A DNA stretch of 64,000 nt from Anaspis maculata (lineage: Eukaryota; Arthropoda; Insecta; Coleoptera; Scraptiidae): contig OX421967.1 of the NCBI GenBank assembly GCA_949128115.1, positions 23,700,635-23,764,634 on the forward strand, read 5' to 3'. Below are positions 21,805 to 34,400 of the stretch, one piece after another. The stretch's first letter is position 1; each line of letters begins with the position of its first letter. The position numbers were made by a program, and so were the translations under genes. Below the pieces are notes generated by a model, which saw nothing but the letters and a program-made list of their open reading frames with translations, had not been told where the DNA came from and did not search any database.

Positions 21805-22540
21805 TAATAAAACAAAGCTCTCCGCCTGCAACACCAGACGATCAGACCAAAACTGCACAGACGCATGTTTCGCCCCTACTCTACTGGGGGCTCATGTATT
21901 GGTGCGCAGGCATCCAATCCGGATGCCCGGCGCTTTGGTAGTCAGATCCTTGTAATGCACACAGTGGGGGACTCATAATATGTAAGTCTCTCAAGCGGCG
22001 CCATCTATCAAAGGCATTCCGCGATGCTATATTCCAAAAGCACCAGGAATCTTTGGCATCAGGCAGACAAGGAATATAATACGAAATTCCACGTCAAGCC
22101 AAACCGTCGCAGCCTCCTAGGGCCAAAGTCGAGGCCAAAGTGGACCCATTTGCGTGTTTATGTTCTCTAACATTGCTCAACTCGGCTCGAGTATACCTAT
22201 GTATGTTGCATTTACATTGTACACTTTACCATCGATGCTCCTGGCGACGGTTTGGCTTTGCGTGAAATTTCGTATCATATTCGTTGCCTGTCTGATGCTT
22301 TTGGAATATAGCATCGCGGAATGCCTTTGATAGATGGCGCCACTTGAGAGGCTTACATATTAGAGGAGCCCCCAATGTGTACATTACAAAGATCTCTGAC
22401 TGCCACAGCACCGGATGGTCGAACTGAATGCTTACGCACTGGTGAGCTCCCAATAGGGGCGAAACACGTGTTTGTGCAGTTGTGGTCTGATCGTCTGATG
22501 ATGTATTAGCCGGAGAGCATTGTTTTGTTAAAAGAAGAAC
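21805..22540. mobile_element. 735-bp inverted-repeat element
   Basis: The left arm 21805-22115 is mirrored by 22230-22540: ACAAAGCTCTCCG, CAGACGATCAGACCA, GCGCCATCTATCAAAGGCAT, GCGATGCTATATTCCAAAAG and AAATTTCACG-type blocks occur in inverse order. A unique centre of about 115 bp lies between. Divergence between arms is moderate. No transposase. Apparent open frames (for example 22226-22453 minus) are arm shadows. Confidence 0.8.
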
Positions 22541-22544
22541 TCGG

Positions 22545-23060
22545 AAGGCTTTTCAAATGATGTATCACTCGACCCCTATTTACGGAAAATATTTTTTCTA
22601 TATTTTTAACTTTTCCTCCATTAAATTGGACATCAGAGTATTTTAGGAGAGAAAGGGAGTTTTTGAAAATTTTGAAAATATTTTTTTGGAAAGATAATTC
22701 AATTCTCTTCAAATTTGATATATCACAAAGTAAATAGCTCGGTAAATAGGTAGTGTCCCCAAGTGGGGTGGGAGGGAGCGAAAGGGGTGAATTTGGGTGG
22801 CACTTTTTTCACCGAAAATGTTTTCCTTTGATGCTGTGCAGGATGACGTTGACACCATTGAAGAGAATTGAAAAGTCAAGGATATCAAATTGGACATTCA
22901 GAGAATTTTAGAAAAAAAAAGGGGGTGGGGTAAAAAACTTTGAAATATTTTTCCAGAAAGAGATTTAAATTTTTGATAATTTGATGTATCGGTATCGCAA
23001 AGTAGGTAGTGTCATTTGAAATTCCGAACTTGGTGTGGGTGTGGGTGAAGATAGAAAAAT
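22545..23060. repeat. two partial arms of the 10.5-kb repeat family
   Basis: Blocks TTAAATTGGACATCAGAGTA, GATGTATCACAAAGTA-like, and GATGCTGTGCAGGATGACG match the inverted repeat at 10512-10930. A second, more diverged arm follows at 22860-23060. Confidence 0.55.
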
Positions 23061-23223
23061 TTCGCCTGACAAAAAATTTGTTCAGGGTGGCTTGTTTCCA
23101 TTGAAACACCTGTATGCAGGGCGTTACACACTTTCTGTTGATATTTCAGGAGATGCAGTAGAGCATTAACAACTTCTGTTTTTTTTTATTCGGCATTTTA
23201 CACAGCATTTCAATCAATAACAA
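23061..23223. other. isolated TIR-like end and retrotransposon junction
   Basis: About 23113-23165 (GCAGGGCGTTACACACTTTC, then TTCAGGAGATG and TAGAGCAT) matches in inverse a stretch at 37845-37892. It is one end of an unclassified element. The truncated retrotransposon probably joins near 23220. Confidence 0.4.
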
Positions 23224-25023
23224 GTGCTTAGTGTTTTCTCATTGAATCGTTTAAACCCAAAAATAGATCCCCCTAGATCCTTTTGGACACACATTGACTC
23301 TAGGAAAAGAGATGGGGGTTTGCCTTCTGCGATGGTCTTTAACGGCACAGAGCTGCGTGGCTCTAGGGCCATGGTGGACGCATTCGCCGACGCATTTGTT
23401 GAGAACTTTAACACCGCTGGCAATAATAATAACGTTCCTTCCCCGACTCCAGTAAGTAACGGGACCTCTCTCTTCCTGCAACTAACATCAGTTTCGGAGT
23501 TGACGGTCTTATCGTCTCTTAAAAGAATACCATCCAAGCCAACCACGGGTCCTGATTTGGTACCGGCCTTCTTGGTGAGAGATTGTGCTTTTGCATTTTG
23601 TGCACCTCTCCACATCCTGTTCAATCTGATCTTGAGAACTTCGACGTTCCCCGATCTCTGGAAGACATCCCGTCTGAGTCCGGTTTTCAAGAAGGGCAAC
23701 AAAAGTGACATAAACAACTACCGCCCTATTGCGATCATAAACAATTTTTCCAAGGCCTTTGAGTTCATCCTCCATGATCACATTTCTTCTTACGTAAGCA
23801 GGTTGCTAACGGTGTCCCAACACGGTTTTATGCCTGGGCGTTCAACGACGACCAATTTAACATGTATCACTCAGTTTATTTCCGAGAATTTAGACCTAAA
23901 GCACCAGGTGGATGTCATATATACAGATTTTTCCAAGGCTTTCGACCGGCTGAATCATTCTATCCTAACTGATAAATTGGGATCGTTGGGCTTTTCGGCC
24001 CCTCTCGTTGATTTGTTCAGATCTTACTTGAATGGTCGCGGTCAATACGTACAACTTAACGGCGTTCGTTCTGCTACATTCACACAGCCGTCCGGTGTTC
24101 CGCAGGGCACTGTCTTGGGACCCGATCTGTTCAACATCTTCATCAACGACATTGTCGCCGGTCTTGGTGTGAACTGTCTTCTGTACGCCGATGATATGAA
24201 ACTCTATCGATCGATTCACACGCTCCGGGACTGTCTCGAGTTGCAGAGGAGCCTTGACATCTTGAATGAGTGGTGCAATCGTAACCAGCTCTCTCTGAAC
24301 ATCGAGAAGTGTAACATCATGAGCTACCACAGAGTGACGTCGCCTGTGATTTTTGACTATAGCATCGGTGGCAGGGTTTCGGGCAGGCCTTATATTGTGA
24401 GGGACTTGGGAGTCACTTTCGATCCCAAACTCACATTTGTTAATCATATGGAGTCCGTCGTCACGTCGTCGCTTAGGATGCTTGGGTTTGTTCTTCGGGG
24501 GTGCAGATTTATGACAAACATCATGACCTTCAGGACCCTATATTTCTCGTTTGTACGTACCCGCCTCGAATACGCCTCGATTGTGTGGGCTCCGGTGTAC
24601 GATGTCCACATAACAGCACTTGAGAGGGTACAGAGAAGGTTTTTGAAAACATCCTCATTTATGTTGACGGGTACATATCCTGAGCGCGGCACGCCGCAGC
24701 AACATCTCTTGCGGCGCTTTAACGTGCAGTCACTGCTTTGTAGACGTCATATGCACTCCGTCTTGTTTCTTTTCGGTGTGGTCGGCGGTGACGTCGACTG
24801 TCCTGAGTTGCTCGGGCGTATTGGTCTTCGTGTGCCCAGGCCCTCTTCGCGCGCCTCTCAACTCTTTCACCTGCCTTTTGCGAGGACGAACGTCTTGGCG
24901 TCTTCACCTGTCCATCAGATGATCCGAAATTATTCTTACATCGAGAAGGAATGCGATATTCTCAGCTGTAATGCTCAATTCATCAGAGCCGTTTTCTCGA
25001 AAATTGATGGTATCGAGAACTAG
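23224..25023 (+). CDS. non-LTR retrotransposon reverse transcriptase (5'-truncated, open)
   Basis: A 599-codon uninterrupted frame of a jockey/CR1-like non-LTR polyprotein. The enzyme would copy element RNA into DNA at a nicked target. Fingers-region motifs are SPVFKKGNKSDINNYRPI near residues 152-169 and QHGFMPGRST at 199-208. Palm motifs are YTDFSKAFDRLNH (233-245; catalytic D235), SGVPQGTVLGP (290-300) and LLYADDMKLY (319-328; D323, D324), then NQLSLNIEKC (354-363) and RDLGVTFD (393-400). A thumb/C-terminal region follows, with LEYASIVWAP near 448-457. All catalytic aspartates are present. The first codon is GTG just after a stop, not a true start: ORF1, the endonuclease and the N-terminal part are missing. 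The exact clade is not fixed. Confidence 0.93.
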   Translation: MLSVFSLNRLNPKIDPPRSFWTHIDSRKRDGGLPSAMVFNGTELRGSRAMVDAFADAFVENFNTAGNNNNVPSPTPVSNGTSLFLQLTSVSELTVLSSLKRIPSKPTTGPDLVPAFLVRDCAFAFCAPLHILFNLILRTSTFPDLWKTSRLSPVFKKGNKSDINNYRPIAIINNFSKAFEFILHDHISSYVSRLLTVSQHGFMPGRSTTTNLTCITQFISENLDLKHQVDVIYTDFSKAFDRLNHSILTDKLGSLGFSAPLVDLFRSYLNGRGQYVQLNGVRSATFTQPSGVPQGTVLGPDLFNIFINDIVAGLGVNCLLYADDMKLYRSIHTLRDCLELQRSLDILNEWCNRNQLSLNIEKCNIMSYHRVTSPVIFDYSIGGRVSGRPYIVRDLGVTFDPKLTFVNHMESVVTSSLRMLGFVLRGCRFMTNIMTFRTLYFSFVRTRLEYASIVWAPVYDVHITALERVQRRFLKTSSFMLTGTYPERGTPQQHLLRRFNVQSLLCRRHMHSVLFLFGVVGGDVDCPELLGRIGLRVPRPSSRASQLFHLPFARTNVLASSPVHQMIRNYSYIEKECDILSCNAQFIRAVFSKIDGIEN

Positions 25024-25112
25024 ATTGATTTTGTGTTTCCCCCTCCTTCTTCTCCCACCTCAGAAATGGGTCTCGACCTGTGAGGTGGAGTAACCAAATA
25101 ATAATAATAATA
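23224..25112 (+). mobile_element. 5'-truncated non-LTR retrotransposon with (AAT)n tail
   Basis: The RT frame is followed by a 70-bp 3' UTR (CCCTCCTTCTTCTCCCACC and GAGGTGGAGTAACC) and a (AAT)n tail at 25096-25112. 5' truncation and a simple-repeat tail are the normal product of target-primed reverse transcription. No target duplication was identified. The open frame suggests a young insertion. Confidence 0.85.
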
Positions 25113-25339
25113 CACGGAACGATGAATGTGTGTTTAAGCCTCCTCTTCCAGGACTATGATGAGGTGAAGTGAGGAAGCGGGCTAAGAGTATGTGCGTAAT
25201 AATGTCATCGGATGGCGTTGGTGTATAAGAGCTAGACTAGTACCGGCAGTTCAACCCGCTGACAGACAGACGTCGCTACTTGTGCTCGACATTGGTACTT
25301 GGGTATTACCCACCAATGTTTCTGAACATATTTTCTGAT
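25113..25339. other. no feature seen
   Basis: Short gap between the retrotransposon tail and the satellite. No signal. Confidence 0.4.
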
Positions 25340-26695
25340 GCATCCTAAGCACTCATTGAAATGTGAACATAGAGGTCCGTAGGAGATAAACACACGGAAA
25401 TATCATCACCGCTTGCAGCCCCTCCTGATTGTGTTTTCTGATGAACCCTAATCGATTTTGATTCCGGAACATTCCACAGAACGCATTCAAGTTGTCTGTT
25501 GTGCTTTTCAGCATGAAAAATGTTTTTCATCAAAAAAATAAAATCGTTTCTGACCGAAAAAGCGTTTTAGGCGGCGTAAACCTCCACAAAACATTTTTCT
25601 TCGATCTGACTCTAATTTTACCTTTCAAAAAATGAATTTTTGAGTTTTCATCTCTGGGTGATTAGAATACGTTTCCAGGTGTCGGTTTGACCCGCTGAAG
25701 CCAAATTCAACGACAATTTTTTTATGTCCCCTACACCCTCTCCAAAACACCCGCAAAAAAATTTAAAAACCATTATTAGTCGTTCCACGAATCTTCAAAA
25801 GAGCTTGCAGCGCATGGAGCAATTCCTCCTTCTTCCTTCCTCCCATTCGAAATTTTTTGAACTTGGATGGATACGTTCCAACATTGTCTGGTACACCGAA
25901 ACACCCATTAAAATGTCGACATAAGAGGCCATGAGGGATAAACACACTGAAATATTATCACCGCTTGCAGCCCCTGATGATTGTGTTTTTCAATGAACCC
26001 TATTCGGTTTTGATTTCCAAACACGCATAAAAACCCATTCAAGCCATCTGTTGTGTTTTTGTGCATGGGAAGTGTTTTTCATAAAGAAAATTAGTTTTTC
26101 TCGACCGAAAAAGCGCTTTGGCAAGCATAAACCTTTACAAGACATTTATCTCCAATCTGACTCTAATTTTACTTTTCAAAGAATGAATTTTTCAGTTTTT
26201 ATCTTTAGATGATCAAAGCACGTTTCCAGGTCTTGGTTTGAGCTGCTGAAGCCAATATCAACGACAATTTTTTCATGTCCCCTCGACCTCCCTCCAAAAG
26301 ACGCGCGAAAAATTTCAAAACCATTTTTTTTTTCGTTCCATAAATCTTCAAAAGAGCTTGCAGCGCATGGAGCATTTCCTCCTTCTTCCTTCGTACCATT
26401 TGAAATTTTTTGAACTTGGATGATGGATACGTTCCAACATTGTCCGGTACACCAAAACACCCATCAAAATGTCGACATAAGAGGCCATGAGAGATAAACA
26501 CACGGATATATTATCACCGCTTGCAGCCCCTAATGATTGTGTTTCTCAATTAATCCTATTCGATTTTGATTTCCAAACACGCCTAAGAACGCATTTAAGC
26601 CGTCTGTTGTGGTTTTCTGCATGGAAAGTGTTTTTCATAAAAAACATTTTGTTTTTCTCGACCGAAAAAGCGCTTTGGCCGGCATAAACCTATAT

Positions 26696-28344
26696 AGTAC
26701 AAGAAAGATAGATTTCAACCTCGGGAAAAATATGGACGTCCTGAAAAATTGATATTTTGTTCAAAATTGAGTGCTCTACAACATATCCAAAATCGCCAAA
26801 AATCGCACCCGGGGGTTTTGAATTATTGGAGGGGGGGTAAAAAATTGCAGATAAAAATGGAGGGGATGGAACCCGTCAATCCACTGGATGCGAATACATT
26901 ATAGTTCGACGTATCATATTCCATTGATACTTTTTTGGCACAAAAATTGTCCATCATTGTTGAAGGGGAGTAGTGGGGGGGCGAAGCTCTGCTAGATGGT
27001 CCATTTTGTTTTTTTGGCCATGTAGAACCGATCACGACAAGTTTGGTATCTTTTCCGACTAAATTCAATCTCCTGAACTCATATTCGATGTGTAAATTTG
27101 GATAAAAACAAGTTTGAACCAGTTAACTCGAGAAAACTTGTTTTTTCTTTGACAATTTTGACGAATTTTTGTTTTACTGTTGGAGGCGTTCATTTTTGGA
27201 AAATTTTCAGGGACCATTAAATTGAAGTGTATTCTCCACAAAAATCATCCACTCGATGCATAATTTTGTTTCTCGAGTTTAAAAAATCGATTTGAACTTG
27301 AGTCGGCACGGCGCGTCGTCTACTACTGACCAGAACTTTACAGCATGCACCTTCAAATGGAAACACCTCAAACTATTGAAGAAATAACAACTCACCTTTG
27401 AAATATGGAGGACTTGTGCAGAACTGAATTCCCTATAACATGAACAAAATCGCCATGAATCACAATGCAGGATTTTGAGTTATTCGAGGAGGAGGATAAC
27501 ACTTTGACAGGATTCATACTCTATGAACTGTTACCTCTCCACTTGAATAACTCAAAACTCTGCAGTGCGATTCATGGCGATTTTGTTTATGTTATAGGAA
27601 ATTCAATTCTCCACAGATCCTCCAATTTTCAAAGATGAGTTGTTATTTTTTCAACAGTTTGAGGTGTTTTCATTTAAAGGTGCATGCTGTAGTGTTCTGG
27701 TCAGTAGTAGACGACGCGCCGTGCCGGCTCAAGTTCAAATCGATTTTTTAAACTCGAGAAACAAAATTATACATCGAGTGGATGATTTATGTGGAGAACA
27801 CACTTCAATTCAATGGTCCCTGAGAATTTTCTGGAAATGAACACCTCCAACAGTAAAAAAAAAATTCGTCAAAATTGTCAAAGAAAAAACAAGTTTTCTC
27901 AAGTTAACTTGTTCAAACTTGTTTTCATTCAAATTTACACATCGGATACGAGTTCACGAGATTGAATTTAGTCGGAAAAGATACCAAACTTGTCGGGATC
28001 GGTTTTACATGGCCAGAAAAACAAAATGGACCACCTTGCAGAGCTTCGCCCCCCCACTACTCCCCTTCAACAATGAAGGACACTTTTTATGCCAAAATGG
28101 TATCAAGGGGATATGATACATCGAACTATAATGTATTCGCATCCAATTGATTGACGGGTTCCATCCCCTCCATTTTTACATGAAATTTTTTACCCCCCCT
28201 CCAATAACTCAAACCCCCGGGTGCGATTTTTGGCGATTTTGGATATGTTGTAGAGCACTCAATTCTGAACAGAATATCAAATTTTCATGACGTCCATATT
28301 TATTCCGAGGTTTTGCCGATTTTTTTACTAATTTTCCTGTACTA
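26696..28344. mobile_element. foldback element, copy 1 (~1.65-kb palindrome)
   Basis: The element runs from TAGTACAAGAAAG to TTTCCTGTACTA and is almost entirely one inverted repeat. Each arm is about 800 bp and the turn lies near 27520 (TATGAACTGTTACC). Key mirrored blocks are GACGTCC, TCGCACCCGGGGGTTTTGA, CCATCCCCTCC and AAGTTAACTTG. ATA flanks both sides (26693-26695, 28345-28347), and the satellite continues in phase on the far side, confirming insertion. No transposase frame. Other copies: 57744-59405, 60185-61680, and a split half at 44998. Confidence 0.9.
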
Positions 28345-29821
28345 ATACAAGACATTTTTCTTGAATCTGACTCTGATTTAACTTTCCAAAAAATGAATTT
28401 TCAAGTTTTCATCTCTAGATGATTAGAATACGTTTCCAAGTGTCGGTTTGACCCGCTGAAGCCAAATTCAACGACGATTTTTTCATGTCCCCTCTACCTC
28501 CCTCCAAAAGACGCGCGAAAAATTTCAAAACCATTTTTTTTTGTTCCTTAAATCTTCAAAAGAGCTTGCAGCGCATGGAGCAATTCCTCCTTCTTCCTTC
28601 CTACCATTTGAAATTTTTTTTTACTTGGATGGATACGTTCCAACATTGTCTGGTACACCGAAACACCCATCAAAATGTCGACATAAAAGGCCATGAGAGA
28701 TAAACACACGGATATATTATCACCGCTTGCAGCTCCTAATGATTGTGTTTCTCAATTAATCCTATTCGATTTTGATTTCCGAACACGCCTAATAACGCAT
28801 TTAAGCCGTCTGTTGTGGTTCTCCACATAGAAAGTGTTTTTCATCAAAAAAATTGAATTTTTCTCAACCTAAAAAGCGCTTTGGCCGGCGTAAGCCTTTA
28901 CAAGACTTTTTTTTTCATCTGACTCTAATTTTATTTTTCAAAATATGAATTTTCCAGTTTTCATTTCCAGATGATAAGAATACGTTTCCAGGTGTCAGAT
29001 TGACCCGCTGAAGCCAAATTCAACTGCCATTTTTTCATGTCCCCCACCTTATTCCAGAACACCTTCAAAAAAATTTGAGAACCATTTTTTTTCGTTCCAT
29101 AAATTTTCAAAACAACTTGCAGCGCATGGAGCAATTCCCATTTTGTCCTTCCTCCCATTTGAACTTTTTTGAACTTGGATGGATACGTTCCAATATTGTC
29201 CGGTACACCGAACCACCCATAAATACGTCGACATAAAAGGCCATGAGAGATAAACACACGAAAATATTATCACCCATTGCGGCCCCTAATGATTGTGTTT
29301 TTCAATTAATCCTGATCGATTTTGATTTTCAAACACAAAAAAGAACGTATTAAAGTCGTCCGTTGTGGTTTTCCGCATGGAAAGTGTTTATCATCAAAAA
29401 AATTGAATTTTTCTCAACCGAAAAAGCGCTTTGACCGGCGTAAGCCTTTACAAGACATTTTTCTTTCATCTGACTCTAATTTTATTTTTCAAAATATGAA
29501 TTTTCCAGTTCTCATTTCCAAATGATTAGAATACGTTTCCAGGTGTCCGATTGACCCGCTGAAGCCAAATTCAACTGCGATTTTTTCATGTCCCCCACCT
29601 TATTCCAGAACACCTTCAACCAAATTTGAAAACCATTTTTTTTCGTTCCATAAATCTTCAAAAGAACTTGCAGCGTATGGAGCAATTCCCATTTTGTCCT
29701 TCCTCCCATTTGAACTTTTTTGAACTTGGATGGATAGGTTCCAATATTGTCCGGTACACCGAACCACCCATAAATACGTCGACATAAAAGGCCATGAGAG
29801 ATAAACACACGAAAATATTAT

Positions 29822-32035
29822 CACCGCTTGCGGCCCCTAATGATTGTGTTTTTCAACTCATCCTGATCGATTTTGATTTTCAAACACAAAAAAGAACGTA
29901 TCAAAGTCGTCCGTTGTGGTTCTCCACATGGAAAGTATTTTTCATCAAAAAAATTGAATTTTTCTCAACCTAAAAAGCGCTTTGGCCGGCGTTAGCCTTT
30001 ACAAGACATTTTTTTTTCCATCTGACTCTAATTTTATTTTTCAAAATATGAATTTTCCAGTTTTCATTTCCAGATGATAAGAATACGTTTCCAAATGTCA
30101 GATTGACCCGCTGAAGCCAAATTCAACTGCGATTTTTTCATGTCCCCCACCTTAATCCAGAACACCTTCAACAAAATTTGAAAACCATTTTTTTTTCGTT
30201 CCATGAATCTTCAAAAGAACTTGCAGCGTATGGAGCAATTCCCATTTTGTCCTTCCTCCCATTTGAACTTTTTTGAACTTGGATGGATACGTTCCAATAT
30301 TGTCCGGTACACCGAACCACCCATAAATACGTCGACATAAAAGGCCATGAGAGATAAACACACGAAAATATTATCACCCATTGCGGCCCCTAATGATTGT
30401 GTTTTTCAGTTAATCCCGAACGATTTTGATTTTCAAACACAAAAAAGAACGTATTAAAGTCGTCCGTTGTGGTTTTCCGCATGGAAAGTGTTTATCATCA
30501 AAAAAATTGAATTTTTCTCAACCGAAAAAGCGTTTTGGCCGGCGTAAGCCTTTACAAGACATTTTTCTTTCATCTGACTCTAATTTTATTTTTCAAAATA
30601 TGAATTTTCCAGTTTTCATTTCTAGATGATTAGAACACGTTTCCAGGTGTCAGATTGACCAGCTGAAGCCAAATTCAACGGCGATTTTTCCATGTCCCCC
30701 ACCTTATTCCAAAACACCTTCAAAAAAATTTGAAAATCATTTTTTTTTTTCGTTCCATAAATCTTCAAAAGAACTTGCAGCGCATGGAGCAATTCCCATT
30801 TTGTCCTTCCTCCCATTTGAACTTTTTTGAACTTGGATGGATACGTTCCAATATTGTCCGGTACACCGAACCACCCATAAATACGTCGACATGAAAGGCC
30901 ATGAGAGATAAACACACGAAAATATTATCACCGCTTGCGGCCCCTAATGATTGTGTTTTTCAACTCATCCTGATCGATTTTGATTTTCAAACACAAAAAA
31001 GAACGTATCAAAGTCGTCCGTTGTGGTTCTCCACATGGAAAGTATTTTTCATCAAAAAAATTGAATTTTTCTCAACCTAAAAAGCGCTTTGGCCGGCGTT
31101 AGCCTTTACAAGACATTTTTTTTCCATCTGACTCTAATTTTATTTTTCAAAATATGAATTTTCCAGTTTTCATTTCCAGATGATAAGAATACGTTTCCAA
31201 ATGTCAGATTGACCCGCTGAAGCCAAATTCAACTGCGATTTTTTCATGTCCCCCACCTTAATCCAGAACACCTTCAAAAAAAATTTGAAAACCATTTTTT
31301 TTTCGTTCCATGAATCTTCAAAAGAACTTGCAGCGTATGGAGCAATTCCCATTTTGTCCTTCCTCCCATTTGAACTTTTTTGAACTTGGATGGATACGTT
31401 CCAATATTGTCCGGTACACCGAACCACCCATAAATACGTCGACATAAAAGGCCATGAGAGATAAACACACGAAAATATTATCACCCATTGCGGCCCCTAA
31501 TGATTGTGTTTTTCAGTTAATCCCGAACGATTTTGATTTTCAAACACAAAAAAGAACGTATTAAAGTCGTCCGTTGTGGTTTTCCGCATGGAAAGTGTTT
31601 ATCATCAAAAAAATTGAATTTTTCTCAACCGAAAAAGCGTTTTGGCCGGCGTAAGCCTTTACAAGACATTTTTCTTTCATCTGACTCTAATTTTATTTTT
31701 CAAAATATGAATTTTCCAGTTTTCATTTCTAGATGATTAGAACACGTTTCCAGGTGTCAGATTGACCAGCTGAAGCCAAATTCAACGGCGATTTTTTCAT
31801 GTCCCCCACCTTATTCCAAAACACCTTCAAAAAAATTTGAAAATCATTTTTTTTTTTCGTTCCATAAATCTTCAAAAGAACTGGCAGCGCATGGAGCAAT
31901 TCCCATTTTGTCCTTCCTCCCATTTGAACTTTTTTGAACTTGGATGGATACGTTCCAATATTGTCCGGTACACCGAACCACCCATAAATACGTCGACATA
32001 AAAGGCCATGAGAGATAAACACACGAAAATATTAT
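29822..32035. repeat. recent duplication of a two-unit (1107-bp) satellite block
   Basis: 29822-30925 and 30929-32035 are nearly identical over two satellite units, whereas neighbouring single units differ noticeably. For instance the variant CTCATCCTGATCG occurs at about 29858 and again 1107 bp later. This is a local higher-order repeat, best explained by one recent unequal exchange. Confidence 0.85.
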
Positions 32036-33032
32036 CACCGCTTGCGGCCCCTAATGATTGTGTTTTTCAACTAATCCTGATCGATTTTGATTTTCAAACA
32101 CAAAAAAGAACGTATCAAAGTCGTCCGTTGTGGTTCTCCACATGGAAAGTGTTTTTCATCAAAAAAATTGAATTTTTCTCAACCTAAAAAGCGCTTTGGC
32201 CGGCGTAAGCCTTTACAAGACATTTTTTTTCCATCTGACTCTAATTTTATTTTTCAAAACATGAATTTTCCAGTTTTCATTTCCAGATGATAAGAATACG
32301 TTTCCAAATGTCAGATTGACCCGCTGAAGCCAAATTCAACTGCCATTTTTTCATGTCCCCCACCTTATTCCAGAACACCTTCAAAAAAATTTGAAAACCA
32401 TTTTTTTTCGTTCCATAAATTTTCAAAACAACTTGCAGCGCATGGAGCAATTCCCATTATGTCCTTCCTCCCATTTGAACTTTTTTGAACTTGGATGGAT
32501 ACGTTCCAATATTGTCCGGTACACCGGAACACCCATAAATACGTCTACATAAAAGGTCATGAGAGATAAACACACGAAAATATTATCACCCATTGCGGCC
32601 ACTAATAATTGTGTTTTTCAATGAACTCTAATCGATTTTGATTCTCAAACACGCAAAACAACGTATTCAAGTCATCCGTTGTGGTTTTCCGCATGAAAAG
32701 TGTTTTTCATCAAAAAATTGAATCTTCTTCGACCGAAAAAGTGCTTTGGCCGGCGTAAACCTTCACAAGACATTTTTCTTCCATCTGGCTCTAATTTAAT
32801 TTTTCAAAATATGAATTTTCCAGTTTTCATTTCTAGATGATCAGAATACGTTTCCAGGTGTCAGTTTGACCCGCTGAAGCCAAATTCAACGACGATTTCT
32901 TCGTCTCCCCCACCCCTTCCAAAACACCTTCAAAAAAATTTGCAACCATTTTTTTTCGTTTCATAAATCTTCAAAAGAACTTGCAGCGCACGGAGCAATT
33001 CTCCCTTTGTCCTTTCTCCCATTGGAAATTTC

Positions 33033-33990
33033 TAGCGCACTTTCCCAAAAAATGGGAAAAAGGCGCTTTTAGCTTCACTTTGTCCGTCCGTCCGTCTGTC
33101 CGTCCGTCTTTACCCGGGATAACTCCTCAGGGAAGAAAGATATCGATGTGGTGTAAACGCTGATCAATAATACATATGTCCAGGATGTCAAGTTGACTTT
33201 TGGTTTTTTGTTATTCTGCCGCCATCTTCGATCCGCCATTTTGAATTTCTTTTAAAGTGATCCGATTGAGATGAAATTTGTAGGCAATCTAAACCATATC
33301 AAGATCTATCCAATTTTCGACAATTGATGCCCCGCCGCCATCTTGTATTTTCACTATTGAACATGTTTCCAAGTGATAGAACTAGGAGAGTAATGCCTCA
33401 ACGAAAAAAGATATCGATGTGGTGCAAACGCCAATCGAATACGTACGTGACCACCATATAAAGTTGACCAATGATTTTTGTCTTTTGGCCGCAATCTTCG
33501 ATCCGCCATTTTGAATTTCTCTGGAAGTGGTCCGATTTGCGTGAGATTCACAGGCAATGTGAACTTCATCAAAATACATCCGATTTTGGACAAATGATGC
33601 TCTGCCGCCATCTTGGCCGCCATATTGAAATTTCTCATCATTCAACGATTTTCATGGAGCTTGGGACTTACCTCTTACCTCTTTTTCGTATGATCATTCT
33701 TATTCTTCAGTCAAATTTCAACATTCTGCAACCATCTTGGCCGCCATATTAAAATATCCTCGGAAATATCTTATTAGTGAAACGATTTTCATGAAACTTG
33801 GGACTTAATATTGTCTATAGTACGATTCATTTTGATTTTAGAGCCAAATTTCATGATTCTGACGCTATTTTGGCCGCCATATTGAAATTTCTGCCCAAAT
33901 AACGGTGGAACCCTAATTAACATTTTGCGTTCACTAACCCTCCTAAAGGGAAGTGCGCTACTTAGCCTAGCCTCATGCCCATGAGGCATA
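33033..33990. mobile_element. unclassified insertion in satellite, GTCCGTCC/GCCGCCATCTT type
   Basis: It interrupts a satellite unit between CATTGGAAATTTC and TTTGAACTTGAATGGATACG. It opens TAGCGCACTTTCCC with (GTCC)n-like runs at 33080-33110. It contains two ~270-bp direct copies (GATATCGATGTGGTG at about 33140 and 33410) and several GCCGCCAT.TTG boxes. It ends with a perfect hairpin GCCTCATG/CATGAGGC before ATATTCGCTTG. A hairpin just inside one end recalls Helitron-type elements, but the terminal CTRR is not seen. The class is uncertain. Confidence 0.55.
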
Positions 33991-34400
33991 TTCGCTTGTT
34001 TGAACTTGAATGGATACGTTCCAACATTGTCCGGTACACCAAAACAACCATAATTTGTCGACATAAGAGGCCATGAGAGATAAACACACGAAAATATTAT
34101 CACCGCTTGCGGCCACTAGTAATTGTGTTTTTCAATGAACTCTAATCGATTTTGATTTTCAAACACGCAAAAGAACGTATTTGAGTCGTCTGTTGTGCTT
34201 TCCTGCATGGAAAGTGTTTTTCATCAAAAAAATAGAATCTTTTCTGACCGATAAAGCGCTTTGGCCGGCGTAAATTTTCAGGTACAAGGTGAAAGACATT
34301 TTTTTCCGATCTGACTCTAATTTTACTATTAAAAAAAATTAAATTTTGAAATTTTGGATGATCAAAATCGTTTCCAGGTGTCAGTCTGACGCGCTGAAGC

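Noticed and set aside
23214..24907. minus-strand frames of 62-167 codons
   Set aside because: They are shadows of the plus-strand RT frame.
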